From assembly GCF_964340395.1 (NCBI RefSeq), contig NC_135563.1, positions 4,834,422-4,898,421 on the forward strand: a DNA stretch of 64,000 bases, written 5' to 3'. Position numbers and translations under genes: made by a program. Below the pieces are notes generated by a model. That model did no database searches and was not told the origin of the DNA. It saw only the letters and a program-made list of their open reading frames with translations. The DNA comes from Glandiceps talaboti. Taxonomy: Eukaryota > Hemichordata > Enteropneusta > Spengelidae. Shown here piece after piece: positions 1 to 14,300 of this stretch; the stretch's first letter is position 1, and the number at the start of each line of letters is the position of its first letter.

Positions 1-654
1 GGCTTTACGTTTCGTGTCATTACTGTATTGATCGATCTCAGCGATAACATGTGGCGAAGGTATTAATTCTCAAGCCGTCATAAGGATAAAACATCTGTGT
101 ATGTGAAACGAAAACAAAAGTAAATTTATTTTCACATCATTAAACTACCCGTTTTGCAATAATGACGACAATGTCTTGTTCAATATCTTTTGCTAAGCTA
201 ATCTAAGCTCAGCTAAGCTAAATTAAGCTCAGATTTGATTTGAATCTGAATCAGTCAAAATTATATGGCAAAAAAATGTGAAGCAGCTAGCCCATCCCCA
301 CATTTCTTTGCCAGTGATTCGATATGGGAAAAATACATCGGCAGGTTGATTATGTCGGAGACTTGTGCTCGCCATGTATTTCTATGTTAGAATAGCGCAA
401 ATGAAAATTTTACAATATTTATGAATTTATAGGTGTGAATAAGTAGAACTATTTGCGTCCCAAGATCATAAAGTGTCACGTTGCTATATTGTCTTATCAC
501 TTGAGTAGTAACGCGTGAAATCCTCTTCAAATCCTGCAACCTTATTTAGTTAATGGCTTTTAACCATGAGAACACATAAAGGAAGCAATTATTTCAGTGT
601 ACTTTTGTATCATTATAAATATAATATTGTTTCAATATTCACAGGGAGGCATAG
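1..654. other. Geneless stretch
   Basis: I see no convincing coding sequence or splice-bounded exon. A short run of imperfect AAGCTA/AAGCTC units lies at about 190-235. The rest is unremarkable AT-rich DNA. Confidence 0.6.
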
Positions 655-864
655 ATAAACGAAAGGACAGACAGAAGGACAGACAGTAAGAGAGACATAC
701 ATACATACATACATACATACATACATACATACATACATACATACATACGTACGTACATACATACATACATACATACATACATACATACATACATACATAC
801 ATACATACATACATACATAAATAAATAAATACAGACAGACAGACAGACAGACAGGCAGGCAGGC

Positions 865-925
<61 letters not shown>

Positions 926-926
926 T
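655..926. repeat. Compound microsatellite: (CATA)n followed by (CAGA)n
   Basis: A (CATA)n block at about 697-817 passes through a short (AATA)n step into (CAGA)n with CAGG interruptions at about 831-923. The long minus-strand frames across it are repeats of CLSV and CMYV only, so they are not genes. The same CATA-then-CAGA order recurs at 32.05 kb, and on the minus strand at 45.5-45.66 kb. Confidence 0.95.
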
Positions 927-2521
927 TGGAAAGAACGTAATTTTTTTATTCAAACTTGGTCGATCGAGTAGAAATACGGATGATGATACCAGAAGCGTAA
1001 CAGAAAATTTAAGGTAAAATATATCTACCAGATATTATAGACAAGGGACCAGTAGACTATCATTCAGTAATTGATTTGATTTGATTTTATGTGATTTATA
1101 CATTCAGTATACAGAAAATAATTACAACAGACAATATAGTTAAAACGTTGGAGTCACGACGCAAACGCCGACGGCATCTAGCACAAGACGCAAGACTCCT
1201 AACCGTTCAAAATATGTTTTTATTGTAAAGCAAACTTAAGGCAAGGTGTACGTGTTCTTTTTAGTCATTTAGTCTGCATTAAGATTCAAAACCTAGCTTT
1301 CATATTGCACCCATGAAGTACCTAAGGGTATTGAGAAGGGGTGCATTCATAGCTACTCGGCGAGTGTTCTTAGTATAATTCATCTGCAGTGGAACGTATT
1401 AACTTTATAAACTGAAACAAAATTGTATATTAGTATTATTATGGAATAGCTTACTTTCTCTTCTTACAATTGCCTTTGAGTATTTGCAAATCTTTCTGAG
1501 TTACTTGTTACTATTGGTTTTTCCACCAAAGCATATACGAACGATATATGCAGACGAAAACTATTGATATGCAAATACCAACGTAAGCACGAATAGATGA
1601 CAACTGAAAATCAACATAAACCTCAGTATTATTTAACGTCTTCGACGAGAGTCGACATATGGTAATGACATGACAAAGAGTAAGTACAAGTACTGGTACG
1701 ATTTAGTTGCGTAACAGTGCTGCTCGACTACGTTCTGGGGAGAATCACTAGAGCTCGTTGAGTTCCAAGTACATGTGTAGCTTTGTTTTACTACTTTTAC
1801 GCTCCATTTTCGCCTCTGACAAATAAAAATTGCCATAAAAATGTCTTGTCAAATCCATGAAACCAAAACAGAACATAAATAGTACTTTTACCACTCTTTA
1901 GTTTCATCAGTTTGAAATTAACCAGGCTAAACAACATACGAATGCATGTGGAATGAGGATTAATATATGTACGGTTTATTTGCAGCGAATATTTCGATCT
2001 TTTATATTTATGCGTCGTACTTTCTAATTATTAGGGCAGTAAAATATTAGACGTAACAGAAGTCTCTAAGCACCCTCCCCCATCATACATTTCTAATCTT
2101 TGTCTTGATACAAACTTTATGTTCACTGAGGATGATTTAACATGATAATTCAACATTTCAATTGACATAATTTGCATGCCAGCGTCTTACAACGTTAGCC
2201 AAAGGCGTTGCGGCGTTATCAAGTTGAGAGCACACCTGTTTCTAAAACCACCGGTCCCTGCAGTGTCTGAGCCAAACCACGATTTTTGATTGATGGAATC
2301 GAAAGATTTCCATATAGCGTTACAATGACGTCAAATATTATCAATAGACTAATGAGTTTGTATTGTTGTTTAGGTCGTGTTCATTCACGGTTAACGTCCA
2401 TATTTGCATATGAATATATCAATCGTAGTTTACCGTGAAAACCCACTAATGAGACCATTCATTGTTTTATTTACCCACATTCGTGCATACACATGAATAC
2501 ACAGTGAGACACACGCACAGG
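927..2521. other. Geneless stretch with a possible non-LTR tail
   Basis: No gene is recognised. At about 1067-1090 the plus strand reads as tandem TTGAT units. Read on the minus strand, this looks like the (ATCAA)n tail that ends many invertebrate LINEs and SINEs. No body of such an element was recognised, so the tail is only a possibility. Confidence 0.45.
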
Positions 2522-2549
2522 CACATACATACATACATACATACATACA

Positions 2550-2578
<29 letters not shown>
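2522..2578. repeat. (CATA)n array at the left edge of the 4-kb duplication
   Basis: About 14 CATA units. The array marks the left boundary of tandem copy A: the sequence to its right recurs after the array ending at 6550, while the sequence to its left does not recur. Confidence 0.9.
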
Positions 2579-2583
<5 letters not shown>

Positions 2584-3544
2584 CATATTTCCTTTTGCTA
2601 TATCACTTTGCTGTCAAACATTGTATATAACTATGGTAGGGGACAGGCTTGAATAGCTGTAAGCTAAATCCCGATTCCCCTATTTACCTACGAAATAGTA
2701 TTTTTGTATGTGTATCTGTAATGTTCATTTGTGCTTTTGGGTAAATAAATAAACACACATACATACATACATACATACATACATACATACATACATACAT
2801 ACATACATACATACATACATACATACATACATACATACATACATACATACATACATACATACATACAAACAAACAAACAAACAAACAAACAATCAGTCAG
2901 AGAAAGACACGCAGACACACACACACACACGTACGTACGTACACAGTATAACAAAGGTGGAAAGTTCATGGACGATATCTACATTTTTTGTACATGAAGT
3001 TTCAAGGTTCAACACCATCTCTATGTAAACCATTCCGTTCATTATTCATTCTATATTGTTTATCCGATGTTTTATCGGGTATTACAATTCCTCCCACTGA
3101 CAGAAGGTACATTGAACCATTAGCTCATTGCAAGGGTGTTTAGTTGGTCAGTTTTACGTAAATACCGCAAAATAAATATGGATTAAAGTGAAGACATTCG
3201 ATCTCACGAATCACAATAAATCATTTATCTTGACAAACAACACCAACCTACAGTAAGTGCCCTAATGAATAATCACGTTCACGTATTACTCCACTATAAT
3301 ATGTATCAAGTCATGGTATGACTTAATATCACTTTGGTATGCGTTTAAACTTGCCATGGATTCATTTCACTCACCAACGATGTTTGCTTTTATTCGTTTC
3401 TAGATGGTTCGCGATGTCATGCTTGCGTTCTGATTTAGTCAATGAATCTGTGTGTATGTGTCCGGTGTCCGTATGAATGTGTTTGTTATGTTGTTGTTTT
3501 GTGAATAAATAAATAATTAAAAAATATAAGTGAGTGAGTGAGTG

Positions 3545-3580
<36 letters not shown>

Positions 3581-3936
3581 AATTAAGCTTTCCCACTATA
3601 GAAAACAATGTACGAGAGAGAGCACTGTCAGTTTATATATGGTTTTGTTAATGCATTTACGACCATGTCAGCGATTGATATCATCTCAAAGTTGCTACAT
3701 TGAGGGCGCATATATATCTATATTTGCAGCATTTCTTTCATAATGTCTATCATAATCGACGTCCCTTTTGTGAGCAAGAGGCCAAGCAGTAACAGTAAAG
3801 TGTTTCTGGCCAAATGAGTCATACATGTTAATGTATGATGTAACATCGTTATTTTTTCCATGTCATACTTTGCTTGTTTTTGAAATGTATGATGTACCAT
3901 CGTATAAGCTAACAAAAGTTTCGAACAAACTGCTTA

Positions 3937-4020
<84 letters not shown>

Positions 4021-4276
4021 TTTCATTCTTCTTTCGCCAAGTAGAGTGCTCGATCACCTTGGAGAGCTATCATACATAAAAATGAAAGAAGACGAGTCTG
4101 ATATTACATTGTGGAATTACACTACGGACCGTTTCACCAGAAGGATCGTCGGGTGTAATAGTGTGGTTTGATAGTATTCGTTAGCTATACATTCTGCTTT
4201 ATGTACAAAGCTTATGTGTGTTCACTGACGGCTGTGTGTACACAAAAATTGACAACAAAGGTTACGTATTATTAAG

Positions 4277-4364
<88 letters not shown>

Positions 4365-6521
4365 GTACGACCTAATATGTATCTAACTACCACGATTACC
4401 ATGGGTCGTCATCATGTACTTTTTTTATATGTATGATGTACCACCGTTGACTCGAGGTCGACGACCCAACACAGACACTGATCATCGCATGTAAATATGA
4501 AGGTGTGGTTTATATGAATAACTGTTAAGTATAGCAGATTGTGTGCACCTTCTTTGTCCTGTCGAGTAATTGACTAGTAAACATCAGTGTACAGCCACAT
4601 TAGCGGTTACCCAAGATTAGTTTTTTGAGAGAGTGCGACACATGAATACCATCATTCATATCCTAAGAATGCAAACATTGAAACGTGTCGAAAAGAATTT
4701 AGTAAAATGCTTCGCAAAATTATTGTTGTTTTCAACTACGGTAGTGGTGACGTGAGGACCAACCGTTACTATTATCGTACGTGTATCATTGAATAGTGTG
4801 TAATACACCGTATGGGGTTGTGGAAAACAATTTAATTTGTTAGTTAGTTTTAAGACTTCAAATCATCACGGCTATCCTGGTGGGATATGACTATTATGTG
4901 TTTGGTGTGACCGACAGGACGTAATATCTGAAATACATTTGCCTCGATCTTTTTTTTTATTATCCCATCAATTTAGATATACGAAAGCTAGGTTGTTAAT
5001 AACTATGTGAAGTGGCATTATTTCGTAATAGTTTGTTCTTGTAGGAAGTGTAACCATATATTGAATACACGGGAAGTTATAATATGTTGGCTCGATATTG
5101 TTGAATCAGGCGTTAATGAAATAATATTCATGCCAGTGAGAACAAATTGTTTGTAATAGTAATGATGCAGTGCGTATGCTTTGTACATAGCTCGATATCC
5201 GGAGGTCTCATATTCATTTCTGTTAACAAAAAACATACGAAAGCTATATAAATATTCGACCAAACATCATTTATATATGTATATGACCAAAAGCTAATAT
5301 AATGGATATACGTTTGTTTTTCTATTCACCCCCTAAGCTCTCGGTTATTGGACTTGTAAAGTGATAATTATAAATACGGGGTCGTTCACCCGCTGATTAG
5401 AAATTGTAGACGCTCTACGTATTCCAAAACCTACTTACAATGGAATACGGACATTCAACTGTATTTCCGTGGGTTATATCCTCACAGCTGTGCTTCGCGG
5501 AAAAAGTTCCCTGAAAACTATACCTCTTTAAAAATCTTAAAAATTTACCATATGAACCTTGTTCCTGGTTCAATTTTTTTTAAACATTAAAATAAATTTT
5601 GGGGTCCTCGTTTTGTTGGCAAGAAAATAATACTAATTTCATTCTCCCATACTGTTAACACAGCATGACGTGGCCATGTTGGATTCTAAAATGACTAATT
5701 TTGATATAAAAGTGACCCTGTTATCGCCCTTTATTCTAACTGAATGAATACAGCTAAAGATTCAACTTTAATTCTGACGTTGATATTAATTTATTTTAGA
5801 AAGTTTTTTTAAACTGAAAATGAGTTTCAGTTTTCATGAACAAAACGACAACAGCAAAAGTTGAAAAAAAAATATATTTCTGATGCACACACTACATTAT
5901 GTGCCTCGCTAATCAAACACTGGAAATAAATATCGCGAGTCTTTTTTCCTCCTTCTTCCCCTTACTGATATGTGACAAGTGTATTATCATACTCGCGATC
6001 AAAAAGACACCTTGTATTATTTAAAATATACATTTTAAGTTTATATCATTTCTTGTTTTGAAGATGAACTACACTGTCAAATAAGAAAAATGTCATTGGA
6101 TTCTTACAGATTACAAACTCGTTGAACCGTTTACTCACAGATGAAAGCTATCGATCAATATTCAAATATATAATTAAATATATAATTAAAGTAATCATCT
6201 TTGGATTGTTTGTCATGACATAAAACGCTCAACAGCTGTCAAACAAATTCCTTTAAATTTGTATCGCTATAGTGCTCTAATTCAGACGGAGAGATAAGTA
6301 GGTAGGTAGATAGGTGGGGACGAAGGAAGGTACTAGGTACATACATACACACATACATACATACATACATACATACATACATACATACATACATGCATGC
6401 ATGCATGCATGCATGCATACATACATACATACATACATACATACATACATACATACATACATACATACATACATACATACATACATACATACATACATAC
6501 ATACATACATACATACATACA

Positions 6522-6550
<29 letters not shown>
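2579..6550 (+). repeat. Tandem segmental duplication, copy A (~3.97 kb)
   Basis: This segment is repeated head to tail as copy B. Landmarks keep a near-constant offset: 3972 at the left end, 3980 after the first CATA array, 3978 after the first (TA)n and 3974 after the second (TA)n. The offset changes only at microsatellites, and I saw no substitutions elsewhere. The unit contains (CATA)n and (CAAA)n at 2755-2890, (GTCT)n at 3547-3580, (TA)n at 3936-4013 and 4279-4362, and a mixed CATA/GCAT array at 6339-6550. No gene was recognised; the longest non-repeat minus-strand frame (5018-5263, 81 codons) resembles nothing I know. Confidence 0.93.
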
Positions 6551-6555
<5 letters not shown>

Positions 6556-7524
6556 CATATTTCCTTTTGCTATATCACTTTGCTGTCAAACATTGTATAT
6601 AACTATGGTAGGGGACAGGCTTGAATAGCTGTAAGCTAAATCCCGATTCCCCTATTTACCTACGAAATAGTATTTTTGTATGTGTATCTGTAATGTTCAT
6701 TTGTGCTTTTGGGTAAATAAATAAACACACATACATACATACATACATACATACATACATACATACATACATACATACATACATACATACATACATACAT
6801 ACATACATACATACATACATACATACATACATACATACATACATACAAACAAACAAACAAACAAACAAACAATCAGTCAGAGAAAGACACGCAGACACAC
6901 ACACACACACGTACGTACGTACACAGTATAACAAAGGTGGAAAGTTCATGGACGATATCTACATTTTTTGTACATGAAGTTTCAAGGTTCAACACCATCT
7001 CTATGTAAACCATTCCGTTCATTATTCATTCTATATTGTTTATCCGATGTTTTATCGGGTATTACAATTCCTCCCACTGACAGAAGGTACATTGAACCAT
7101 TAGCTCATTGCAAGGGTGTTTAGTTGGTCAGTTTTACGTAAATACCGCAAAATAAATATGGATTAAAGTGAAGACATTCGATCTCACGAATCACAATAAA
7201 TCATTTATCTTGACAAACAACACCAACCTACAGTAAGTGCCCTAATGAATAATCACGTTCACGTATTACTCCACTATAATATGTATCAAGTCATGGTATG
7301 ACTTAATATCACTTTGGTATGCGTTTAAACTTGCCATGGATTCATTTCACTCACCAACGATGTTTGCTTTTATTCGTTTCTAGATGGTTCGCGATGTCAT
7401 GCTTGCGTTCTGATTTAGTCAATGAATCTGTGTGTATGTGTCCGGTGTCCGTATGAATGTGTTTGTTATGTTGTTGTTTTGTGAATAAATAAATAATTAA
7501 AAAATATAAGTGAGTGAGTGAGTG

Positions 7525-7560
<36 letters not shown>

Positions 7561-7916
7561 AATTAAGCTTTCCCACTATAGAAAACAATGTACGAGAGAG
7601 AGCACTGTCAGTTTATATATGGTTTTGTTAATGCATTTACGACCATGTCAGCGATTGATATCATCTCAAAGTTGCTACATTGAGGGCGCATATATATCTA
7701 TATTTGCAGCATTTCTTTCATAATGTCTATCATAATCGACGTCCCTTTTGTGAGCAAGAGGCCAAGCAGTAACAGTAAAGTGTTTCTGGCCAAATGAGTC
7801 ATACATGTTAATGTATGATGTAACATCGTTATTTTTTCCATGTCATACTTTGCTTGTTTTTGAAATGTATGATGTACCATCGTATAAGCTAACAAAAGTT
7901 TCGAACAAACTGCTTA

Positions 7917-7998
<82 letters not shown>

Positions 7999-8254
7999 TT
8001 TCATTCTTCTTTCGCCAAGTAGAGTGCTCGATCACCTTGGAGAGCTATCATACATAAAAATGAAAGAAGACGAGTCTGATATTACATTGTGGAATTACAC
8101 TACGGACCGTTTCACCAGAAGGATCGTCGGGTGTAATAGTGTGGTTTGATAGTATTCGTTAGCTATACATTCTGCTTTATGTACAAAGCTTATGTGTGTT
8201 CACTGACGGCTGTGTGTACACAAAAATTGACAACAAAGGTTACGTATTATTAAG

Positions 8255-8338
<84 letters not shown>

Positions 8339-10540
8339 GTACGACCTAATATGTATCTAACTACCACGATTACCATGGGTCGTCATCATGTACTTTTTTT
8401 ATATGTATGATGTACCACCGTTGACTCGAGGTCGACGACCCAACACAGACACTGATCATCGCATGTAAATATGAAGGTGTGGTTTATATGAATAACTGTT
8501 AAGTATAGCAGATTGTGTGCACCTTCTTTGTCCTGTCGAGTAATTGACTAGTAAACATCAGTGTACAGCCACATTAGCGGTTACCCAAGATTAGTTTTTT
8601 GAGAGAGTGCGACACATGAATACCATCATTCATATCCTAAGAATGCAAACATTGAAACGTGTCGAAAAGAATTTAGTAAAATGCTTCGCAAAATTATTGT
8701 TGTTTTCAACTACGGTAGTGGTGACGTGAGGACCAACCGTTACTATTATCGTACGTGTATCATTGAATAGTGTGTAATACACCGTATGGGGTTGTGGAAA
8801 ACAATTTAATTTGTTAGTTAGTTTTAAGACTTCAAATCATCACGGCTATCCTGGTGGGATATGACTATTATGTGTTTGGTGTGACCGACAGGACGTAATA
8901 TCTGAAATACATTTGCCTCGATCTTTTTTTTTATTATCCCATCAATTTAGATATACGAAAGCTAGGTTGTTAATAACTATGTGAAGTGGCATTATTTCGT
9001 AATAGTTTGTTCTTGTAGGAAGTGTAACCATATATTGAATACACGGGAAGTTATAATATGTTGGCTCGATATTGTTGAATCAGGCGTTAATGAAATAATA
9101 TTCATGCCAGTGAGAACAAATTGTTTGTAATAGTAATGATGCAGTGCGTATGCTTTGTACATAGCTCGATATCCGGAGGTCTCATATTCATTTCTGTTAA
9201 CAAAAAACATACGAAAGCTATATAAATATTCGACCAAACATCATTTATATATGTATATGACCAAAAGCTAATATAATGGATATACGTTTGTTTTTCTATT
9301 CACCCCCTAAGCTCTCGGTTATTGGACTTGTAAAGTGATAATTATAAATACGGGGTCGTTCACCCGCTGATTAGAAATTGTAGACGCTCTACGTATTCCA
9401 AAACCTACTTACAATGGAATACGGACATTCAACTGTATTTCCGTGGGTTATATCCTCACAGCTGTGCTTCGCGGAAAAAGTTCCCTGAAAACTATACCTC
9501 TTTAAAAATCTTAAAAATTTACCATATGAACCTTGTTCCTGGTTCAATTTTTTTTAAACATTAAAATAAATTTTGGGGTCCTCGTTTTGTTGGCAAGAAA
9601 ATAATACTAATTTCATTCTCCCATACTGTTAACACAGCATGACGTGGCCATGTTGGATTCTAAAATGACTAATTTTGATATAAAAGTGACCCTGTTATCG
9701 CCCTTTATTCTAACTGAATGAATACAGCTAAAGATTCAACTTTAATTCTGACGTTGATATTAATTTATTTTAGAAAGTTTTTTTAAACTGAAAATGAGTT
9801 TCAGTTTTCATGAACAAAACGACAACAGCAAAAGTTGAAAAAAAAATATATTTCTGATGCACACACTACATTATGTGCCTCGCTAATCAAACACTGGAAA
9901 TAAATATCGCGAGTCTTTTTTCCTCCTTCTTCCCCTTACTGATATGTGACAAGTGTATTATCATACTCGCGATCAAAAAGACACCTTGTATTATTTAAAA
10001 TATACATTTTAAGTTTATATCATTTCTTGTTTTGAAGATGAACTACACTGTCAAATAAGAAAAATGTCATTGGATTCTTACAGATTACAAACTCGTTGAA
10101 CCGTTTACTCACAGATGAAAGCTATCGATCAATATTCAAATATATAATTAAATATATAATTAAAGTAATCATCTTTGGATTGTTTGTCATGACATAAAAC
10201 GCTCAACAGCTGTCAAACAAATTCCTTTAAATTTGTATCGCTATAGTGCTCTAATTCAGACGGAGAGATAAGTAGGTAGGTAGATAGGTGGGGACGAAGG
10301 AAGGTACTAGGTACATACATACACACATACATACATACATACATACATACATACATACATACATACATGCATGCATGCATGCATGCATGCATACATACAT
10401 ACATACATACATACATACATACATACATACATACATACATACATACATACATACATACATACATACATACATACATACATACATACATACATACATACAT
10501 ACATACATACATACATACATACATACATACATACATACAC
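6551..10540 (+). repeat. Tandem segmental duplication, copy B (~3.98 kb)
   Basis: Head-to-tail copy of 2579-6550. Relative to copy A, its (CATA)n at 6727-6847 is two units longer, and its (TA)n tracts at 7916-7990 and 8256-8336 are 2 and 4 bases shorter. The segment ends inside the CATA/GCAT array that starts near 10313. The near-identity implies either a very recent duplication or two haplotypes or polymorphic alleles joined during assembly. No gene is visible. Confidence 0.93.
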
Positions 10541-10627
10541 ACACACATACATACATACACACACACATACATACATACATACATACATACATACATACAT
10601 ACATACATACATACATACATACATACT
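10313..10627. repeat. Long (CATA)n array with GCAT and CACA interruptions
   Basis: About 315 bp of CATA units. A GCAT block at about 10368-10390 is shared with the array at 6394-6416. Two CACACACA interruptions at about 10540-10567 are specific to this array. The array closes duplication copy B and directly flanks the 3' end of a Penelope-like element. Confidence 0.93.
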
Positions 10628-11058
10628 ATATTACATATATATAAATGCATAAGGAACAAGTGAGACAGTCCGAATAAATAGATGTAATCCGACGTTTCGA
10701 ATAAATATTCTTTTAAGGATAAGGCAAGACATAGTTGGTAAATACCTGACTATATCTGAATGTTATAGAATAGAACGACAACCGGGTGAGATTAATGGTT
10801 ATACGTGTAAAAAGTTCTAAAATTCAAACGCACCAAAAAGAACCCAAAAGAACACGCCTGAATTATAAAATAAGCATAATAAGACAGGAAATGACGTGAA
10901 TAATCTATTAAATCCAAGGGGTTCCAGCGTTCCGAGACGGAAAATGATTTCCTCTTCCTTCAACCTCAATTGATTCTCATCACCAGAAATCTTACAAATT
11001 CCTGAAATAGACATAGAAATGCATATATACGGGATAGTTACGATTCTTTTGTCTGGTA
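10628..11058 (-). mobile_element. 5'-truncated Penelope-like retroelement, 3' end (copy 1)
   Basis: This stretch aligns base by base with 18704-19150, the 3' part of the longer copy. On the minus strand a frame (about 10817-11050) encodes the end of a GIY-YIG-type endonuclease domain: SISGICK, then a helix with RLKEEEIIF and LGTLEPLGFN. It continues into hydrophobic 3' sequence ending at a stop near 10817. About 30 bp encoding an H-x-F-x(4)-DHC segment, present in the other copy, is deleted here. The element is cut at 11058, where (CATA)n begins, and its 3' end meets (CATA)n at 10627. A GAAACGTC motif, preceded by a short self-complementary GAATA/TATTC stem, lies at 10690-10712 on the minus strand. 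It is a dead fragment of a family that carries reverse transcriptase and endonuclease. Confidence 0.82.
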
Positions 11059-11132
11059 AGACATACATACATACATACATACATACATACATACATACAT
11101 ACATACATACATACATACATACATACATACAC
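11059..11132. repeat. (CATA)n flanking PLE copy 1 on its 5' side
   Basis: About 17 CATA units start immediately at the truncation point of the Penelope-like fragment and end in CACACA. Confidence 0.92.
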
Positions 11133-11235
11133 ACACTTATACATACATAAAGAGCAACAGGCAGACAGACACTAGGAGACAATCATATAGAAACTAATTA
11201 CATAGACACACACAGAAACGTATAGAGAGAAATAG

Positions 11236-11303
<68 letters not shown>
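11236..11303. repeat. (TG)n microsatellite
   Basis: About 34 uninterrupted TG dinucleotides. Confidence 0.97.
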
Positions 11304-11305
<2 letters not shown>

Positions 11306-14300
11306 GTAACGGGCGCAATGGAAGTGCGTGTAAACTCTGAAGATGGACGTAGTGTATTTCCTTAAAGACTCTCAAAACACTGAGAAGATCTTGTTTACTT
11401 TTTTGTTGATGTGAAGTGATTGACACACAACTCTAACTGGATGTTCTCGAAATATATTTGATTTGATTTTCACTACCGATCGCGATCCCTAGGGACGCAC
11501 CCGACTGAGAAATGTGAAGGGCTTTACTAAATGGAAAAATATTTTTTTTAAAAGTAAGAAAGCTCCTATGGGGTTGAAATAAAGCAGCTTTCAACAAACA
11601 TGCTAGCGTACTATGCTTTATGCATGATCAGATGGCAAAAGTCAAAATTAATGTAATGCCATACATTCAGTACTACTTCTAGGTATATTTTTTTTGCCAT
11701 TACCGAAGAGTAAAATCCAACAAGAGTTATTGATTTTCGTAACTGCCGCTTTGGAAATATTGATTTCCGAAGCATTTTAAATCTTTAACAGTCACGCGTA
11801 ATTTCCGTCTCAAGAATTGACTTTAATTTAAAGCTTTTAACTAGTCGCCATCAGAAGAACTAGATATGTCGGAATATGAATGTAAAATGCATAAAGACAA
11901 AGTAGTATGCAGAAGCACGACTTCAAAAGTTCCGTTCCAGTAAGTTCCGTTCCAGTCTAACAAAAAATGGAGACGTTATTACTTACGCAAAATATGCCGG
12001 TATGAACCGTCCTCTTCTTTACTCGTTCTTGTCTATTCCAATTAAATGTACATGCCCATCCATTAGGCCAAACAAAGAAAGAGTGTGTTTCTGATAACCT
12101 GATGACCGACCAATCCTAGTTAAAGCCGCCTAGCCTAAACATATATTTTTACACGCAAAAAGGTAAAATTATGAAATTTACTTCTATTTCCCTGTACATT
12201 TTCTTGCCAAAGTATCTTTGATTATTTTTTTTAAATCACATTCCAGAGAGAAACGATGTCATTTCACTCTATAACAGCACAGTCTGCATATTGTGTTTGT
12301 CTATTTCTGAATCACATAGTAGTCTACATTTACACGTCATGGTCCGATGTACTGTGACCAACGAGTGTCTTTAGGTCGAAGTAATTAAAAAACCAAAACG
12401 TGAAATGAAATAAAATCCCGACCTACCTACCCTATATCGTTAAGTCATATTGTCGGAAATACTCGGGGTTTTAATTGTCTTTTTATTTACATATTACAAT
12501 ATCCGTATTAATTTTAACTCAAAAGTCCCATTCCAACTAATCATCTGCTGTGATAATCAATGAACATTCCAATTTCTGACGAACAAACATATACAGTTTA
12601 ACAAAGAAAGAAATAGCCCCTTCAACGAATATCAGAAGCGTATATACATAATGATGCATATATACTGTTGTGTAGACATACGTACGTTTTAGTCTGCAAA
12701 ACCGATTTATTACCATTTTCTACTGTGACCAATGCACCATTAACGCAAGCTGGGATGAACAGCATGCGTGCTATCTAATGGACGCATGTTTACCTGAAGA
12801 GGCGGTATGTCGTGTTTTCTCGAAAAATACAAGACTTTAGTGCAAACGTTTCATCTGTGATATTGCTCGATCATTATGTAAGGAAAAACATACACTAAGC
12901 TATTTAATACGACCGTGTAATATTTATAGATAGAGATACTGGAAAATATATACGCACGTAAATAATCATGATGCAATAACGCTATATGCGATTACATCGA
13001 GAATAATCTACCTCTAATACCCCTAGTATACTGCAATCAATTTGAAAAATACAAAACCTTCAGTCGCATATACAATAACGCTAGGTGCATGTGTGCAGTC
13101 CAATATATACAAAAACATTCTTCGTTTGGTATGCAATGTTACAAGAACATAATACCTATCTATACATAAAGTATCTAATCCTCCAAAACTTAAACGCGAT
13201 ATGATTTAAGGTGATTTCGTTGTTTTAGCGTTGTGATTTGGTACAGTGTACATTTGAGAAAACGTGTCTAATGTAGCTATTAATATTTTTTAGTCATTTG
13301 TATAAATAAGCTTACCAACTAAGGAGAATAGTAGCTCAGATTTTGCATTCCGACAAATTTTGAATATGTGTACTAACAACTGGCAATTTAAAGGCTTGCT
13401 TTATTACCCATACGAGTTGCTTTCCATTTCTATTTCCCTTGTTCTGCGATGTGATCAAATTTAATTAAAATAATTGATTTGGTTAAATAGTCACTCTTGT
13501 GGATTTTTTCTTTAGCAAACAAAGTCTTAAATATATGCCAGAAATTTCTCATTCTAAATAATCGATTGGAATGTCTACATGTTTACATATTGAACTTGGC
13601 CTGTTGGGTCGTTTCAAAATCATGTATTTTCTTGTTCATCGATCGCTTTTGCTCCATGCAGTTAACAGTCGTTTTTACATATTAAAAATATCACGATAGA
13701 AAGAAAGGTTGGTTACAGGGTATTATGCGGTACGAACAAAATGTCTAGCGTTGATTTTGTTCGCACTAACTATCCGGAAACAGACACCTCGTCAAACTGG
13801 GTTTTAACGACATTTGATATTTATTCACACCTGTATGAGGTCGCAGATCCACACCTTACAATACATGTACATAATGCTACAAACATTACATCTACCCCGA
13901 GCTTAGCTTTACACCTCGCGCTTTGCTTGCAGAGATTTGGCTTTAAAATCTTCTTTAATAGTCAGTTTTCATTACTGGGAAAAAAACACATTTCACTAAT
14001 ATCATATGTTATTACGTGCACATCTTCACCGTCAAACAGAACGGATCATAAACCCGAATCACGCTGTTCGACCGAAATGTTTTCTCCCGACTGTTCAGAA
14101 TGATGATTCATTCCTGCCATTCTACGCTATGATTACATTATAACCGAATAATGATTCAAAACTGGTAAATGGCATATTACTTTGCAGAAATCCTTTGGTG
14201 GTGTGCACCTGACATGCAGAGGTTCCTTATTTTGTATAAAATTATATCTCAGAATATCGATGATCGATAACAATTATGTTTCGACAATGTCACGGAGGGA

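Noticed and set aside
613-953. Overlapping minus-strand frames of about 100 codons
   Set aside because: Pure translation of (CATA)n and (CAGA)n (CMYV, CLSV repeats). Same for frames at 2684-2969, 6239-6949, 10213-10663, 18308-18809, 19968-20200 and 45449-45751.
3825-4436. Frames rich in alternating Ile-Tyr
   Set aside because: They are translations of (TA)n tracts; the same applies at 7805-8149, 22809-23174 and 62567-62764.
5018-5263. 81-codon frame conserved in both copies of the 4-kb duplication
   Set aside because: Its conservation is explained by the recent duplication and gives no evidence of selection.
13741-14103. 120-codon plus-strand frame as a gene
   Set aside because: No motif, homology hint, splice signals or composition shift; likely chance.
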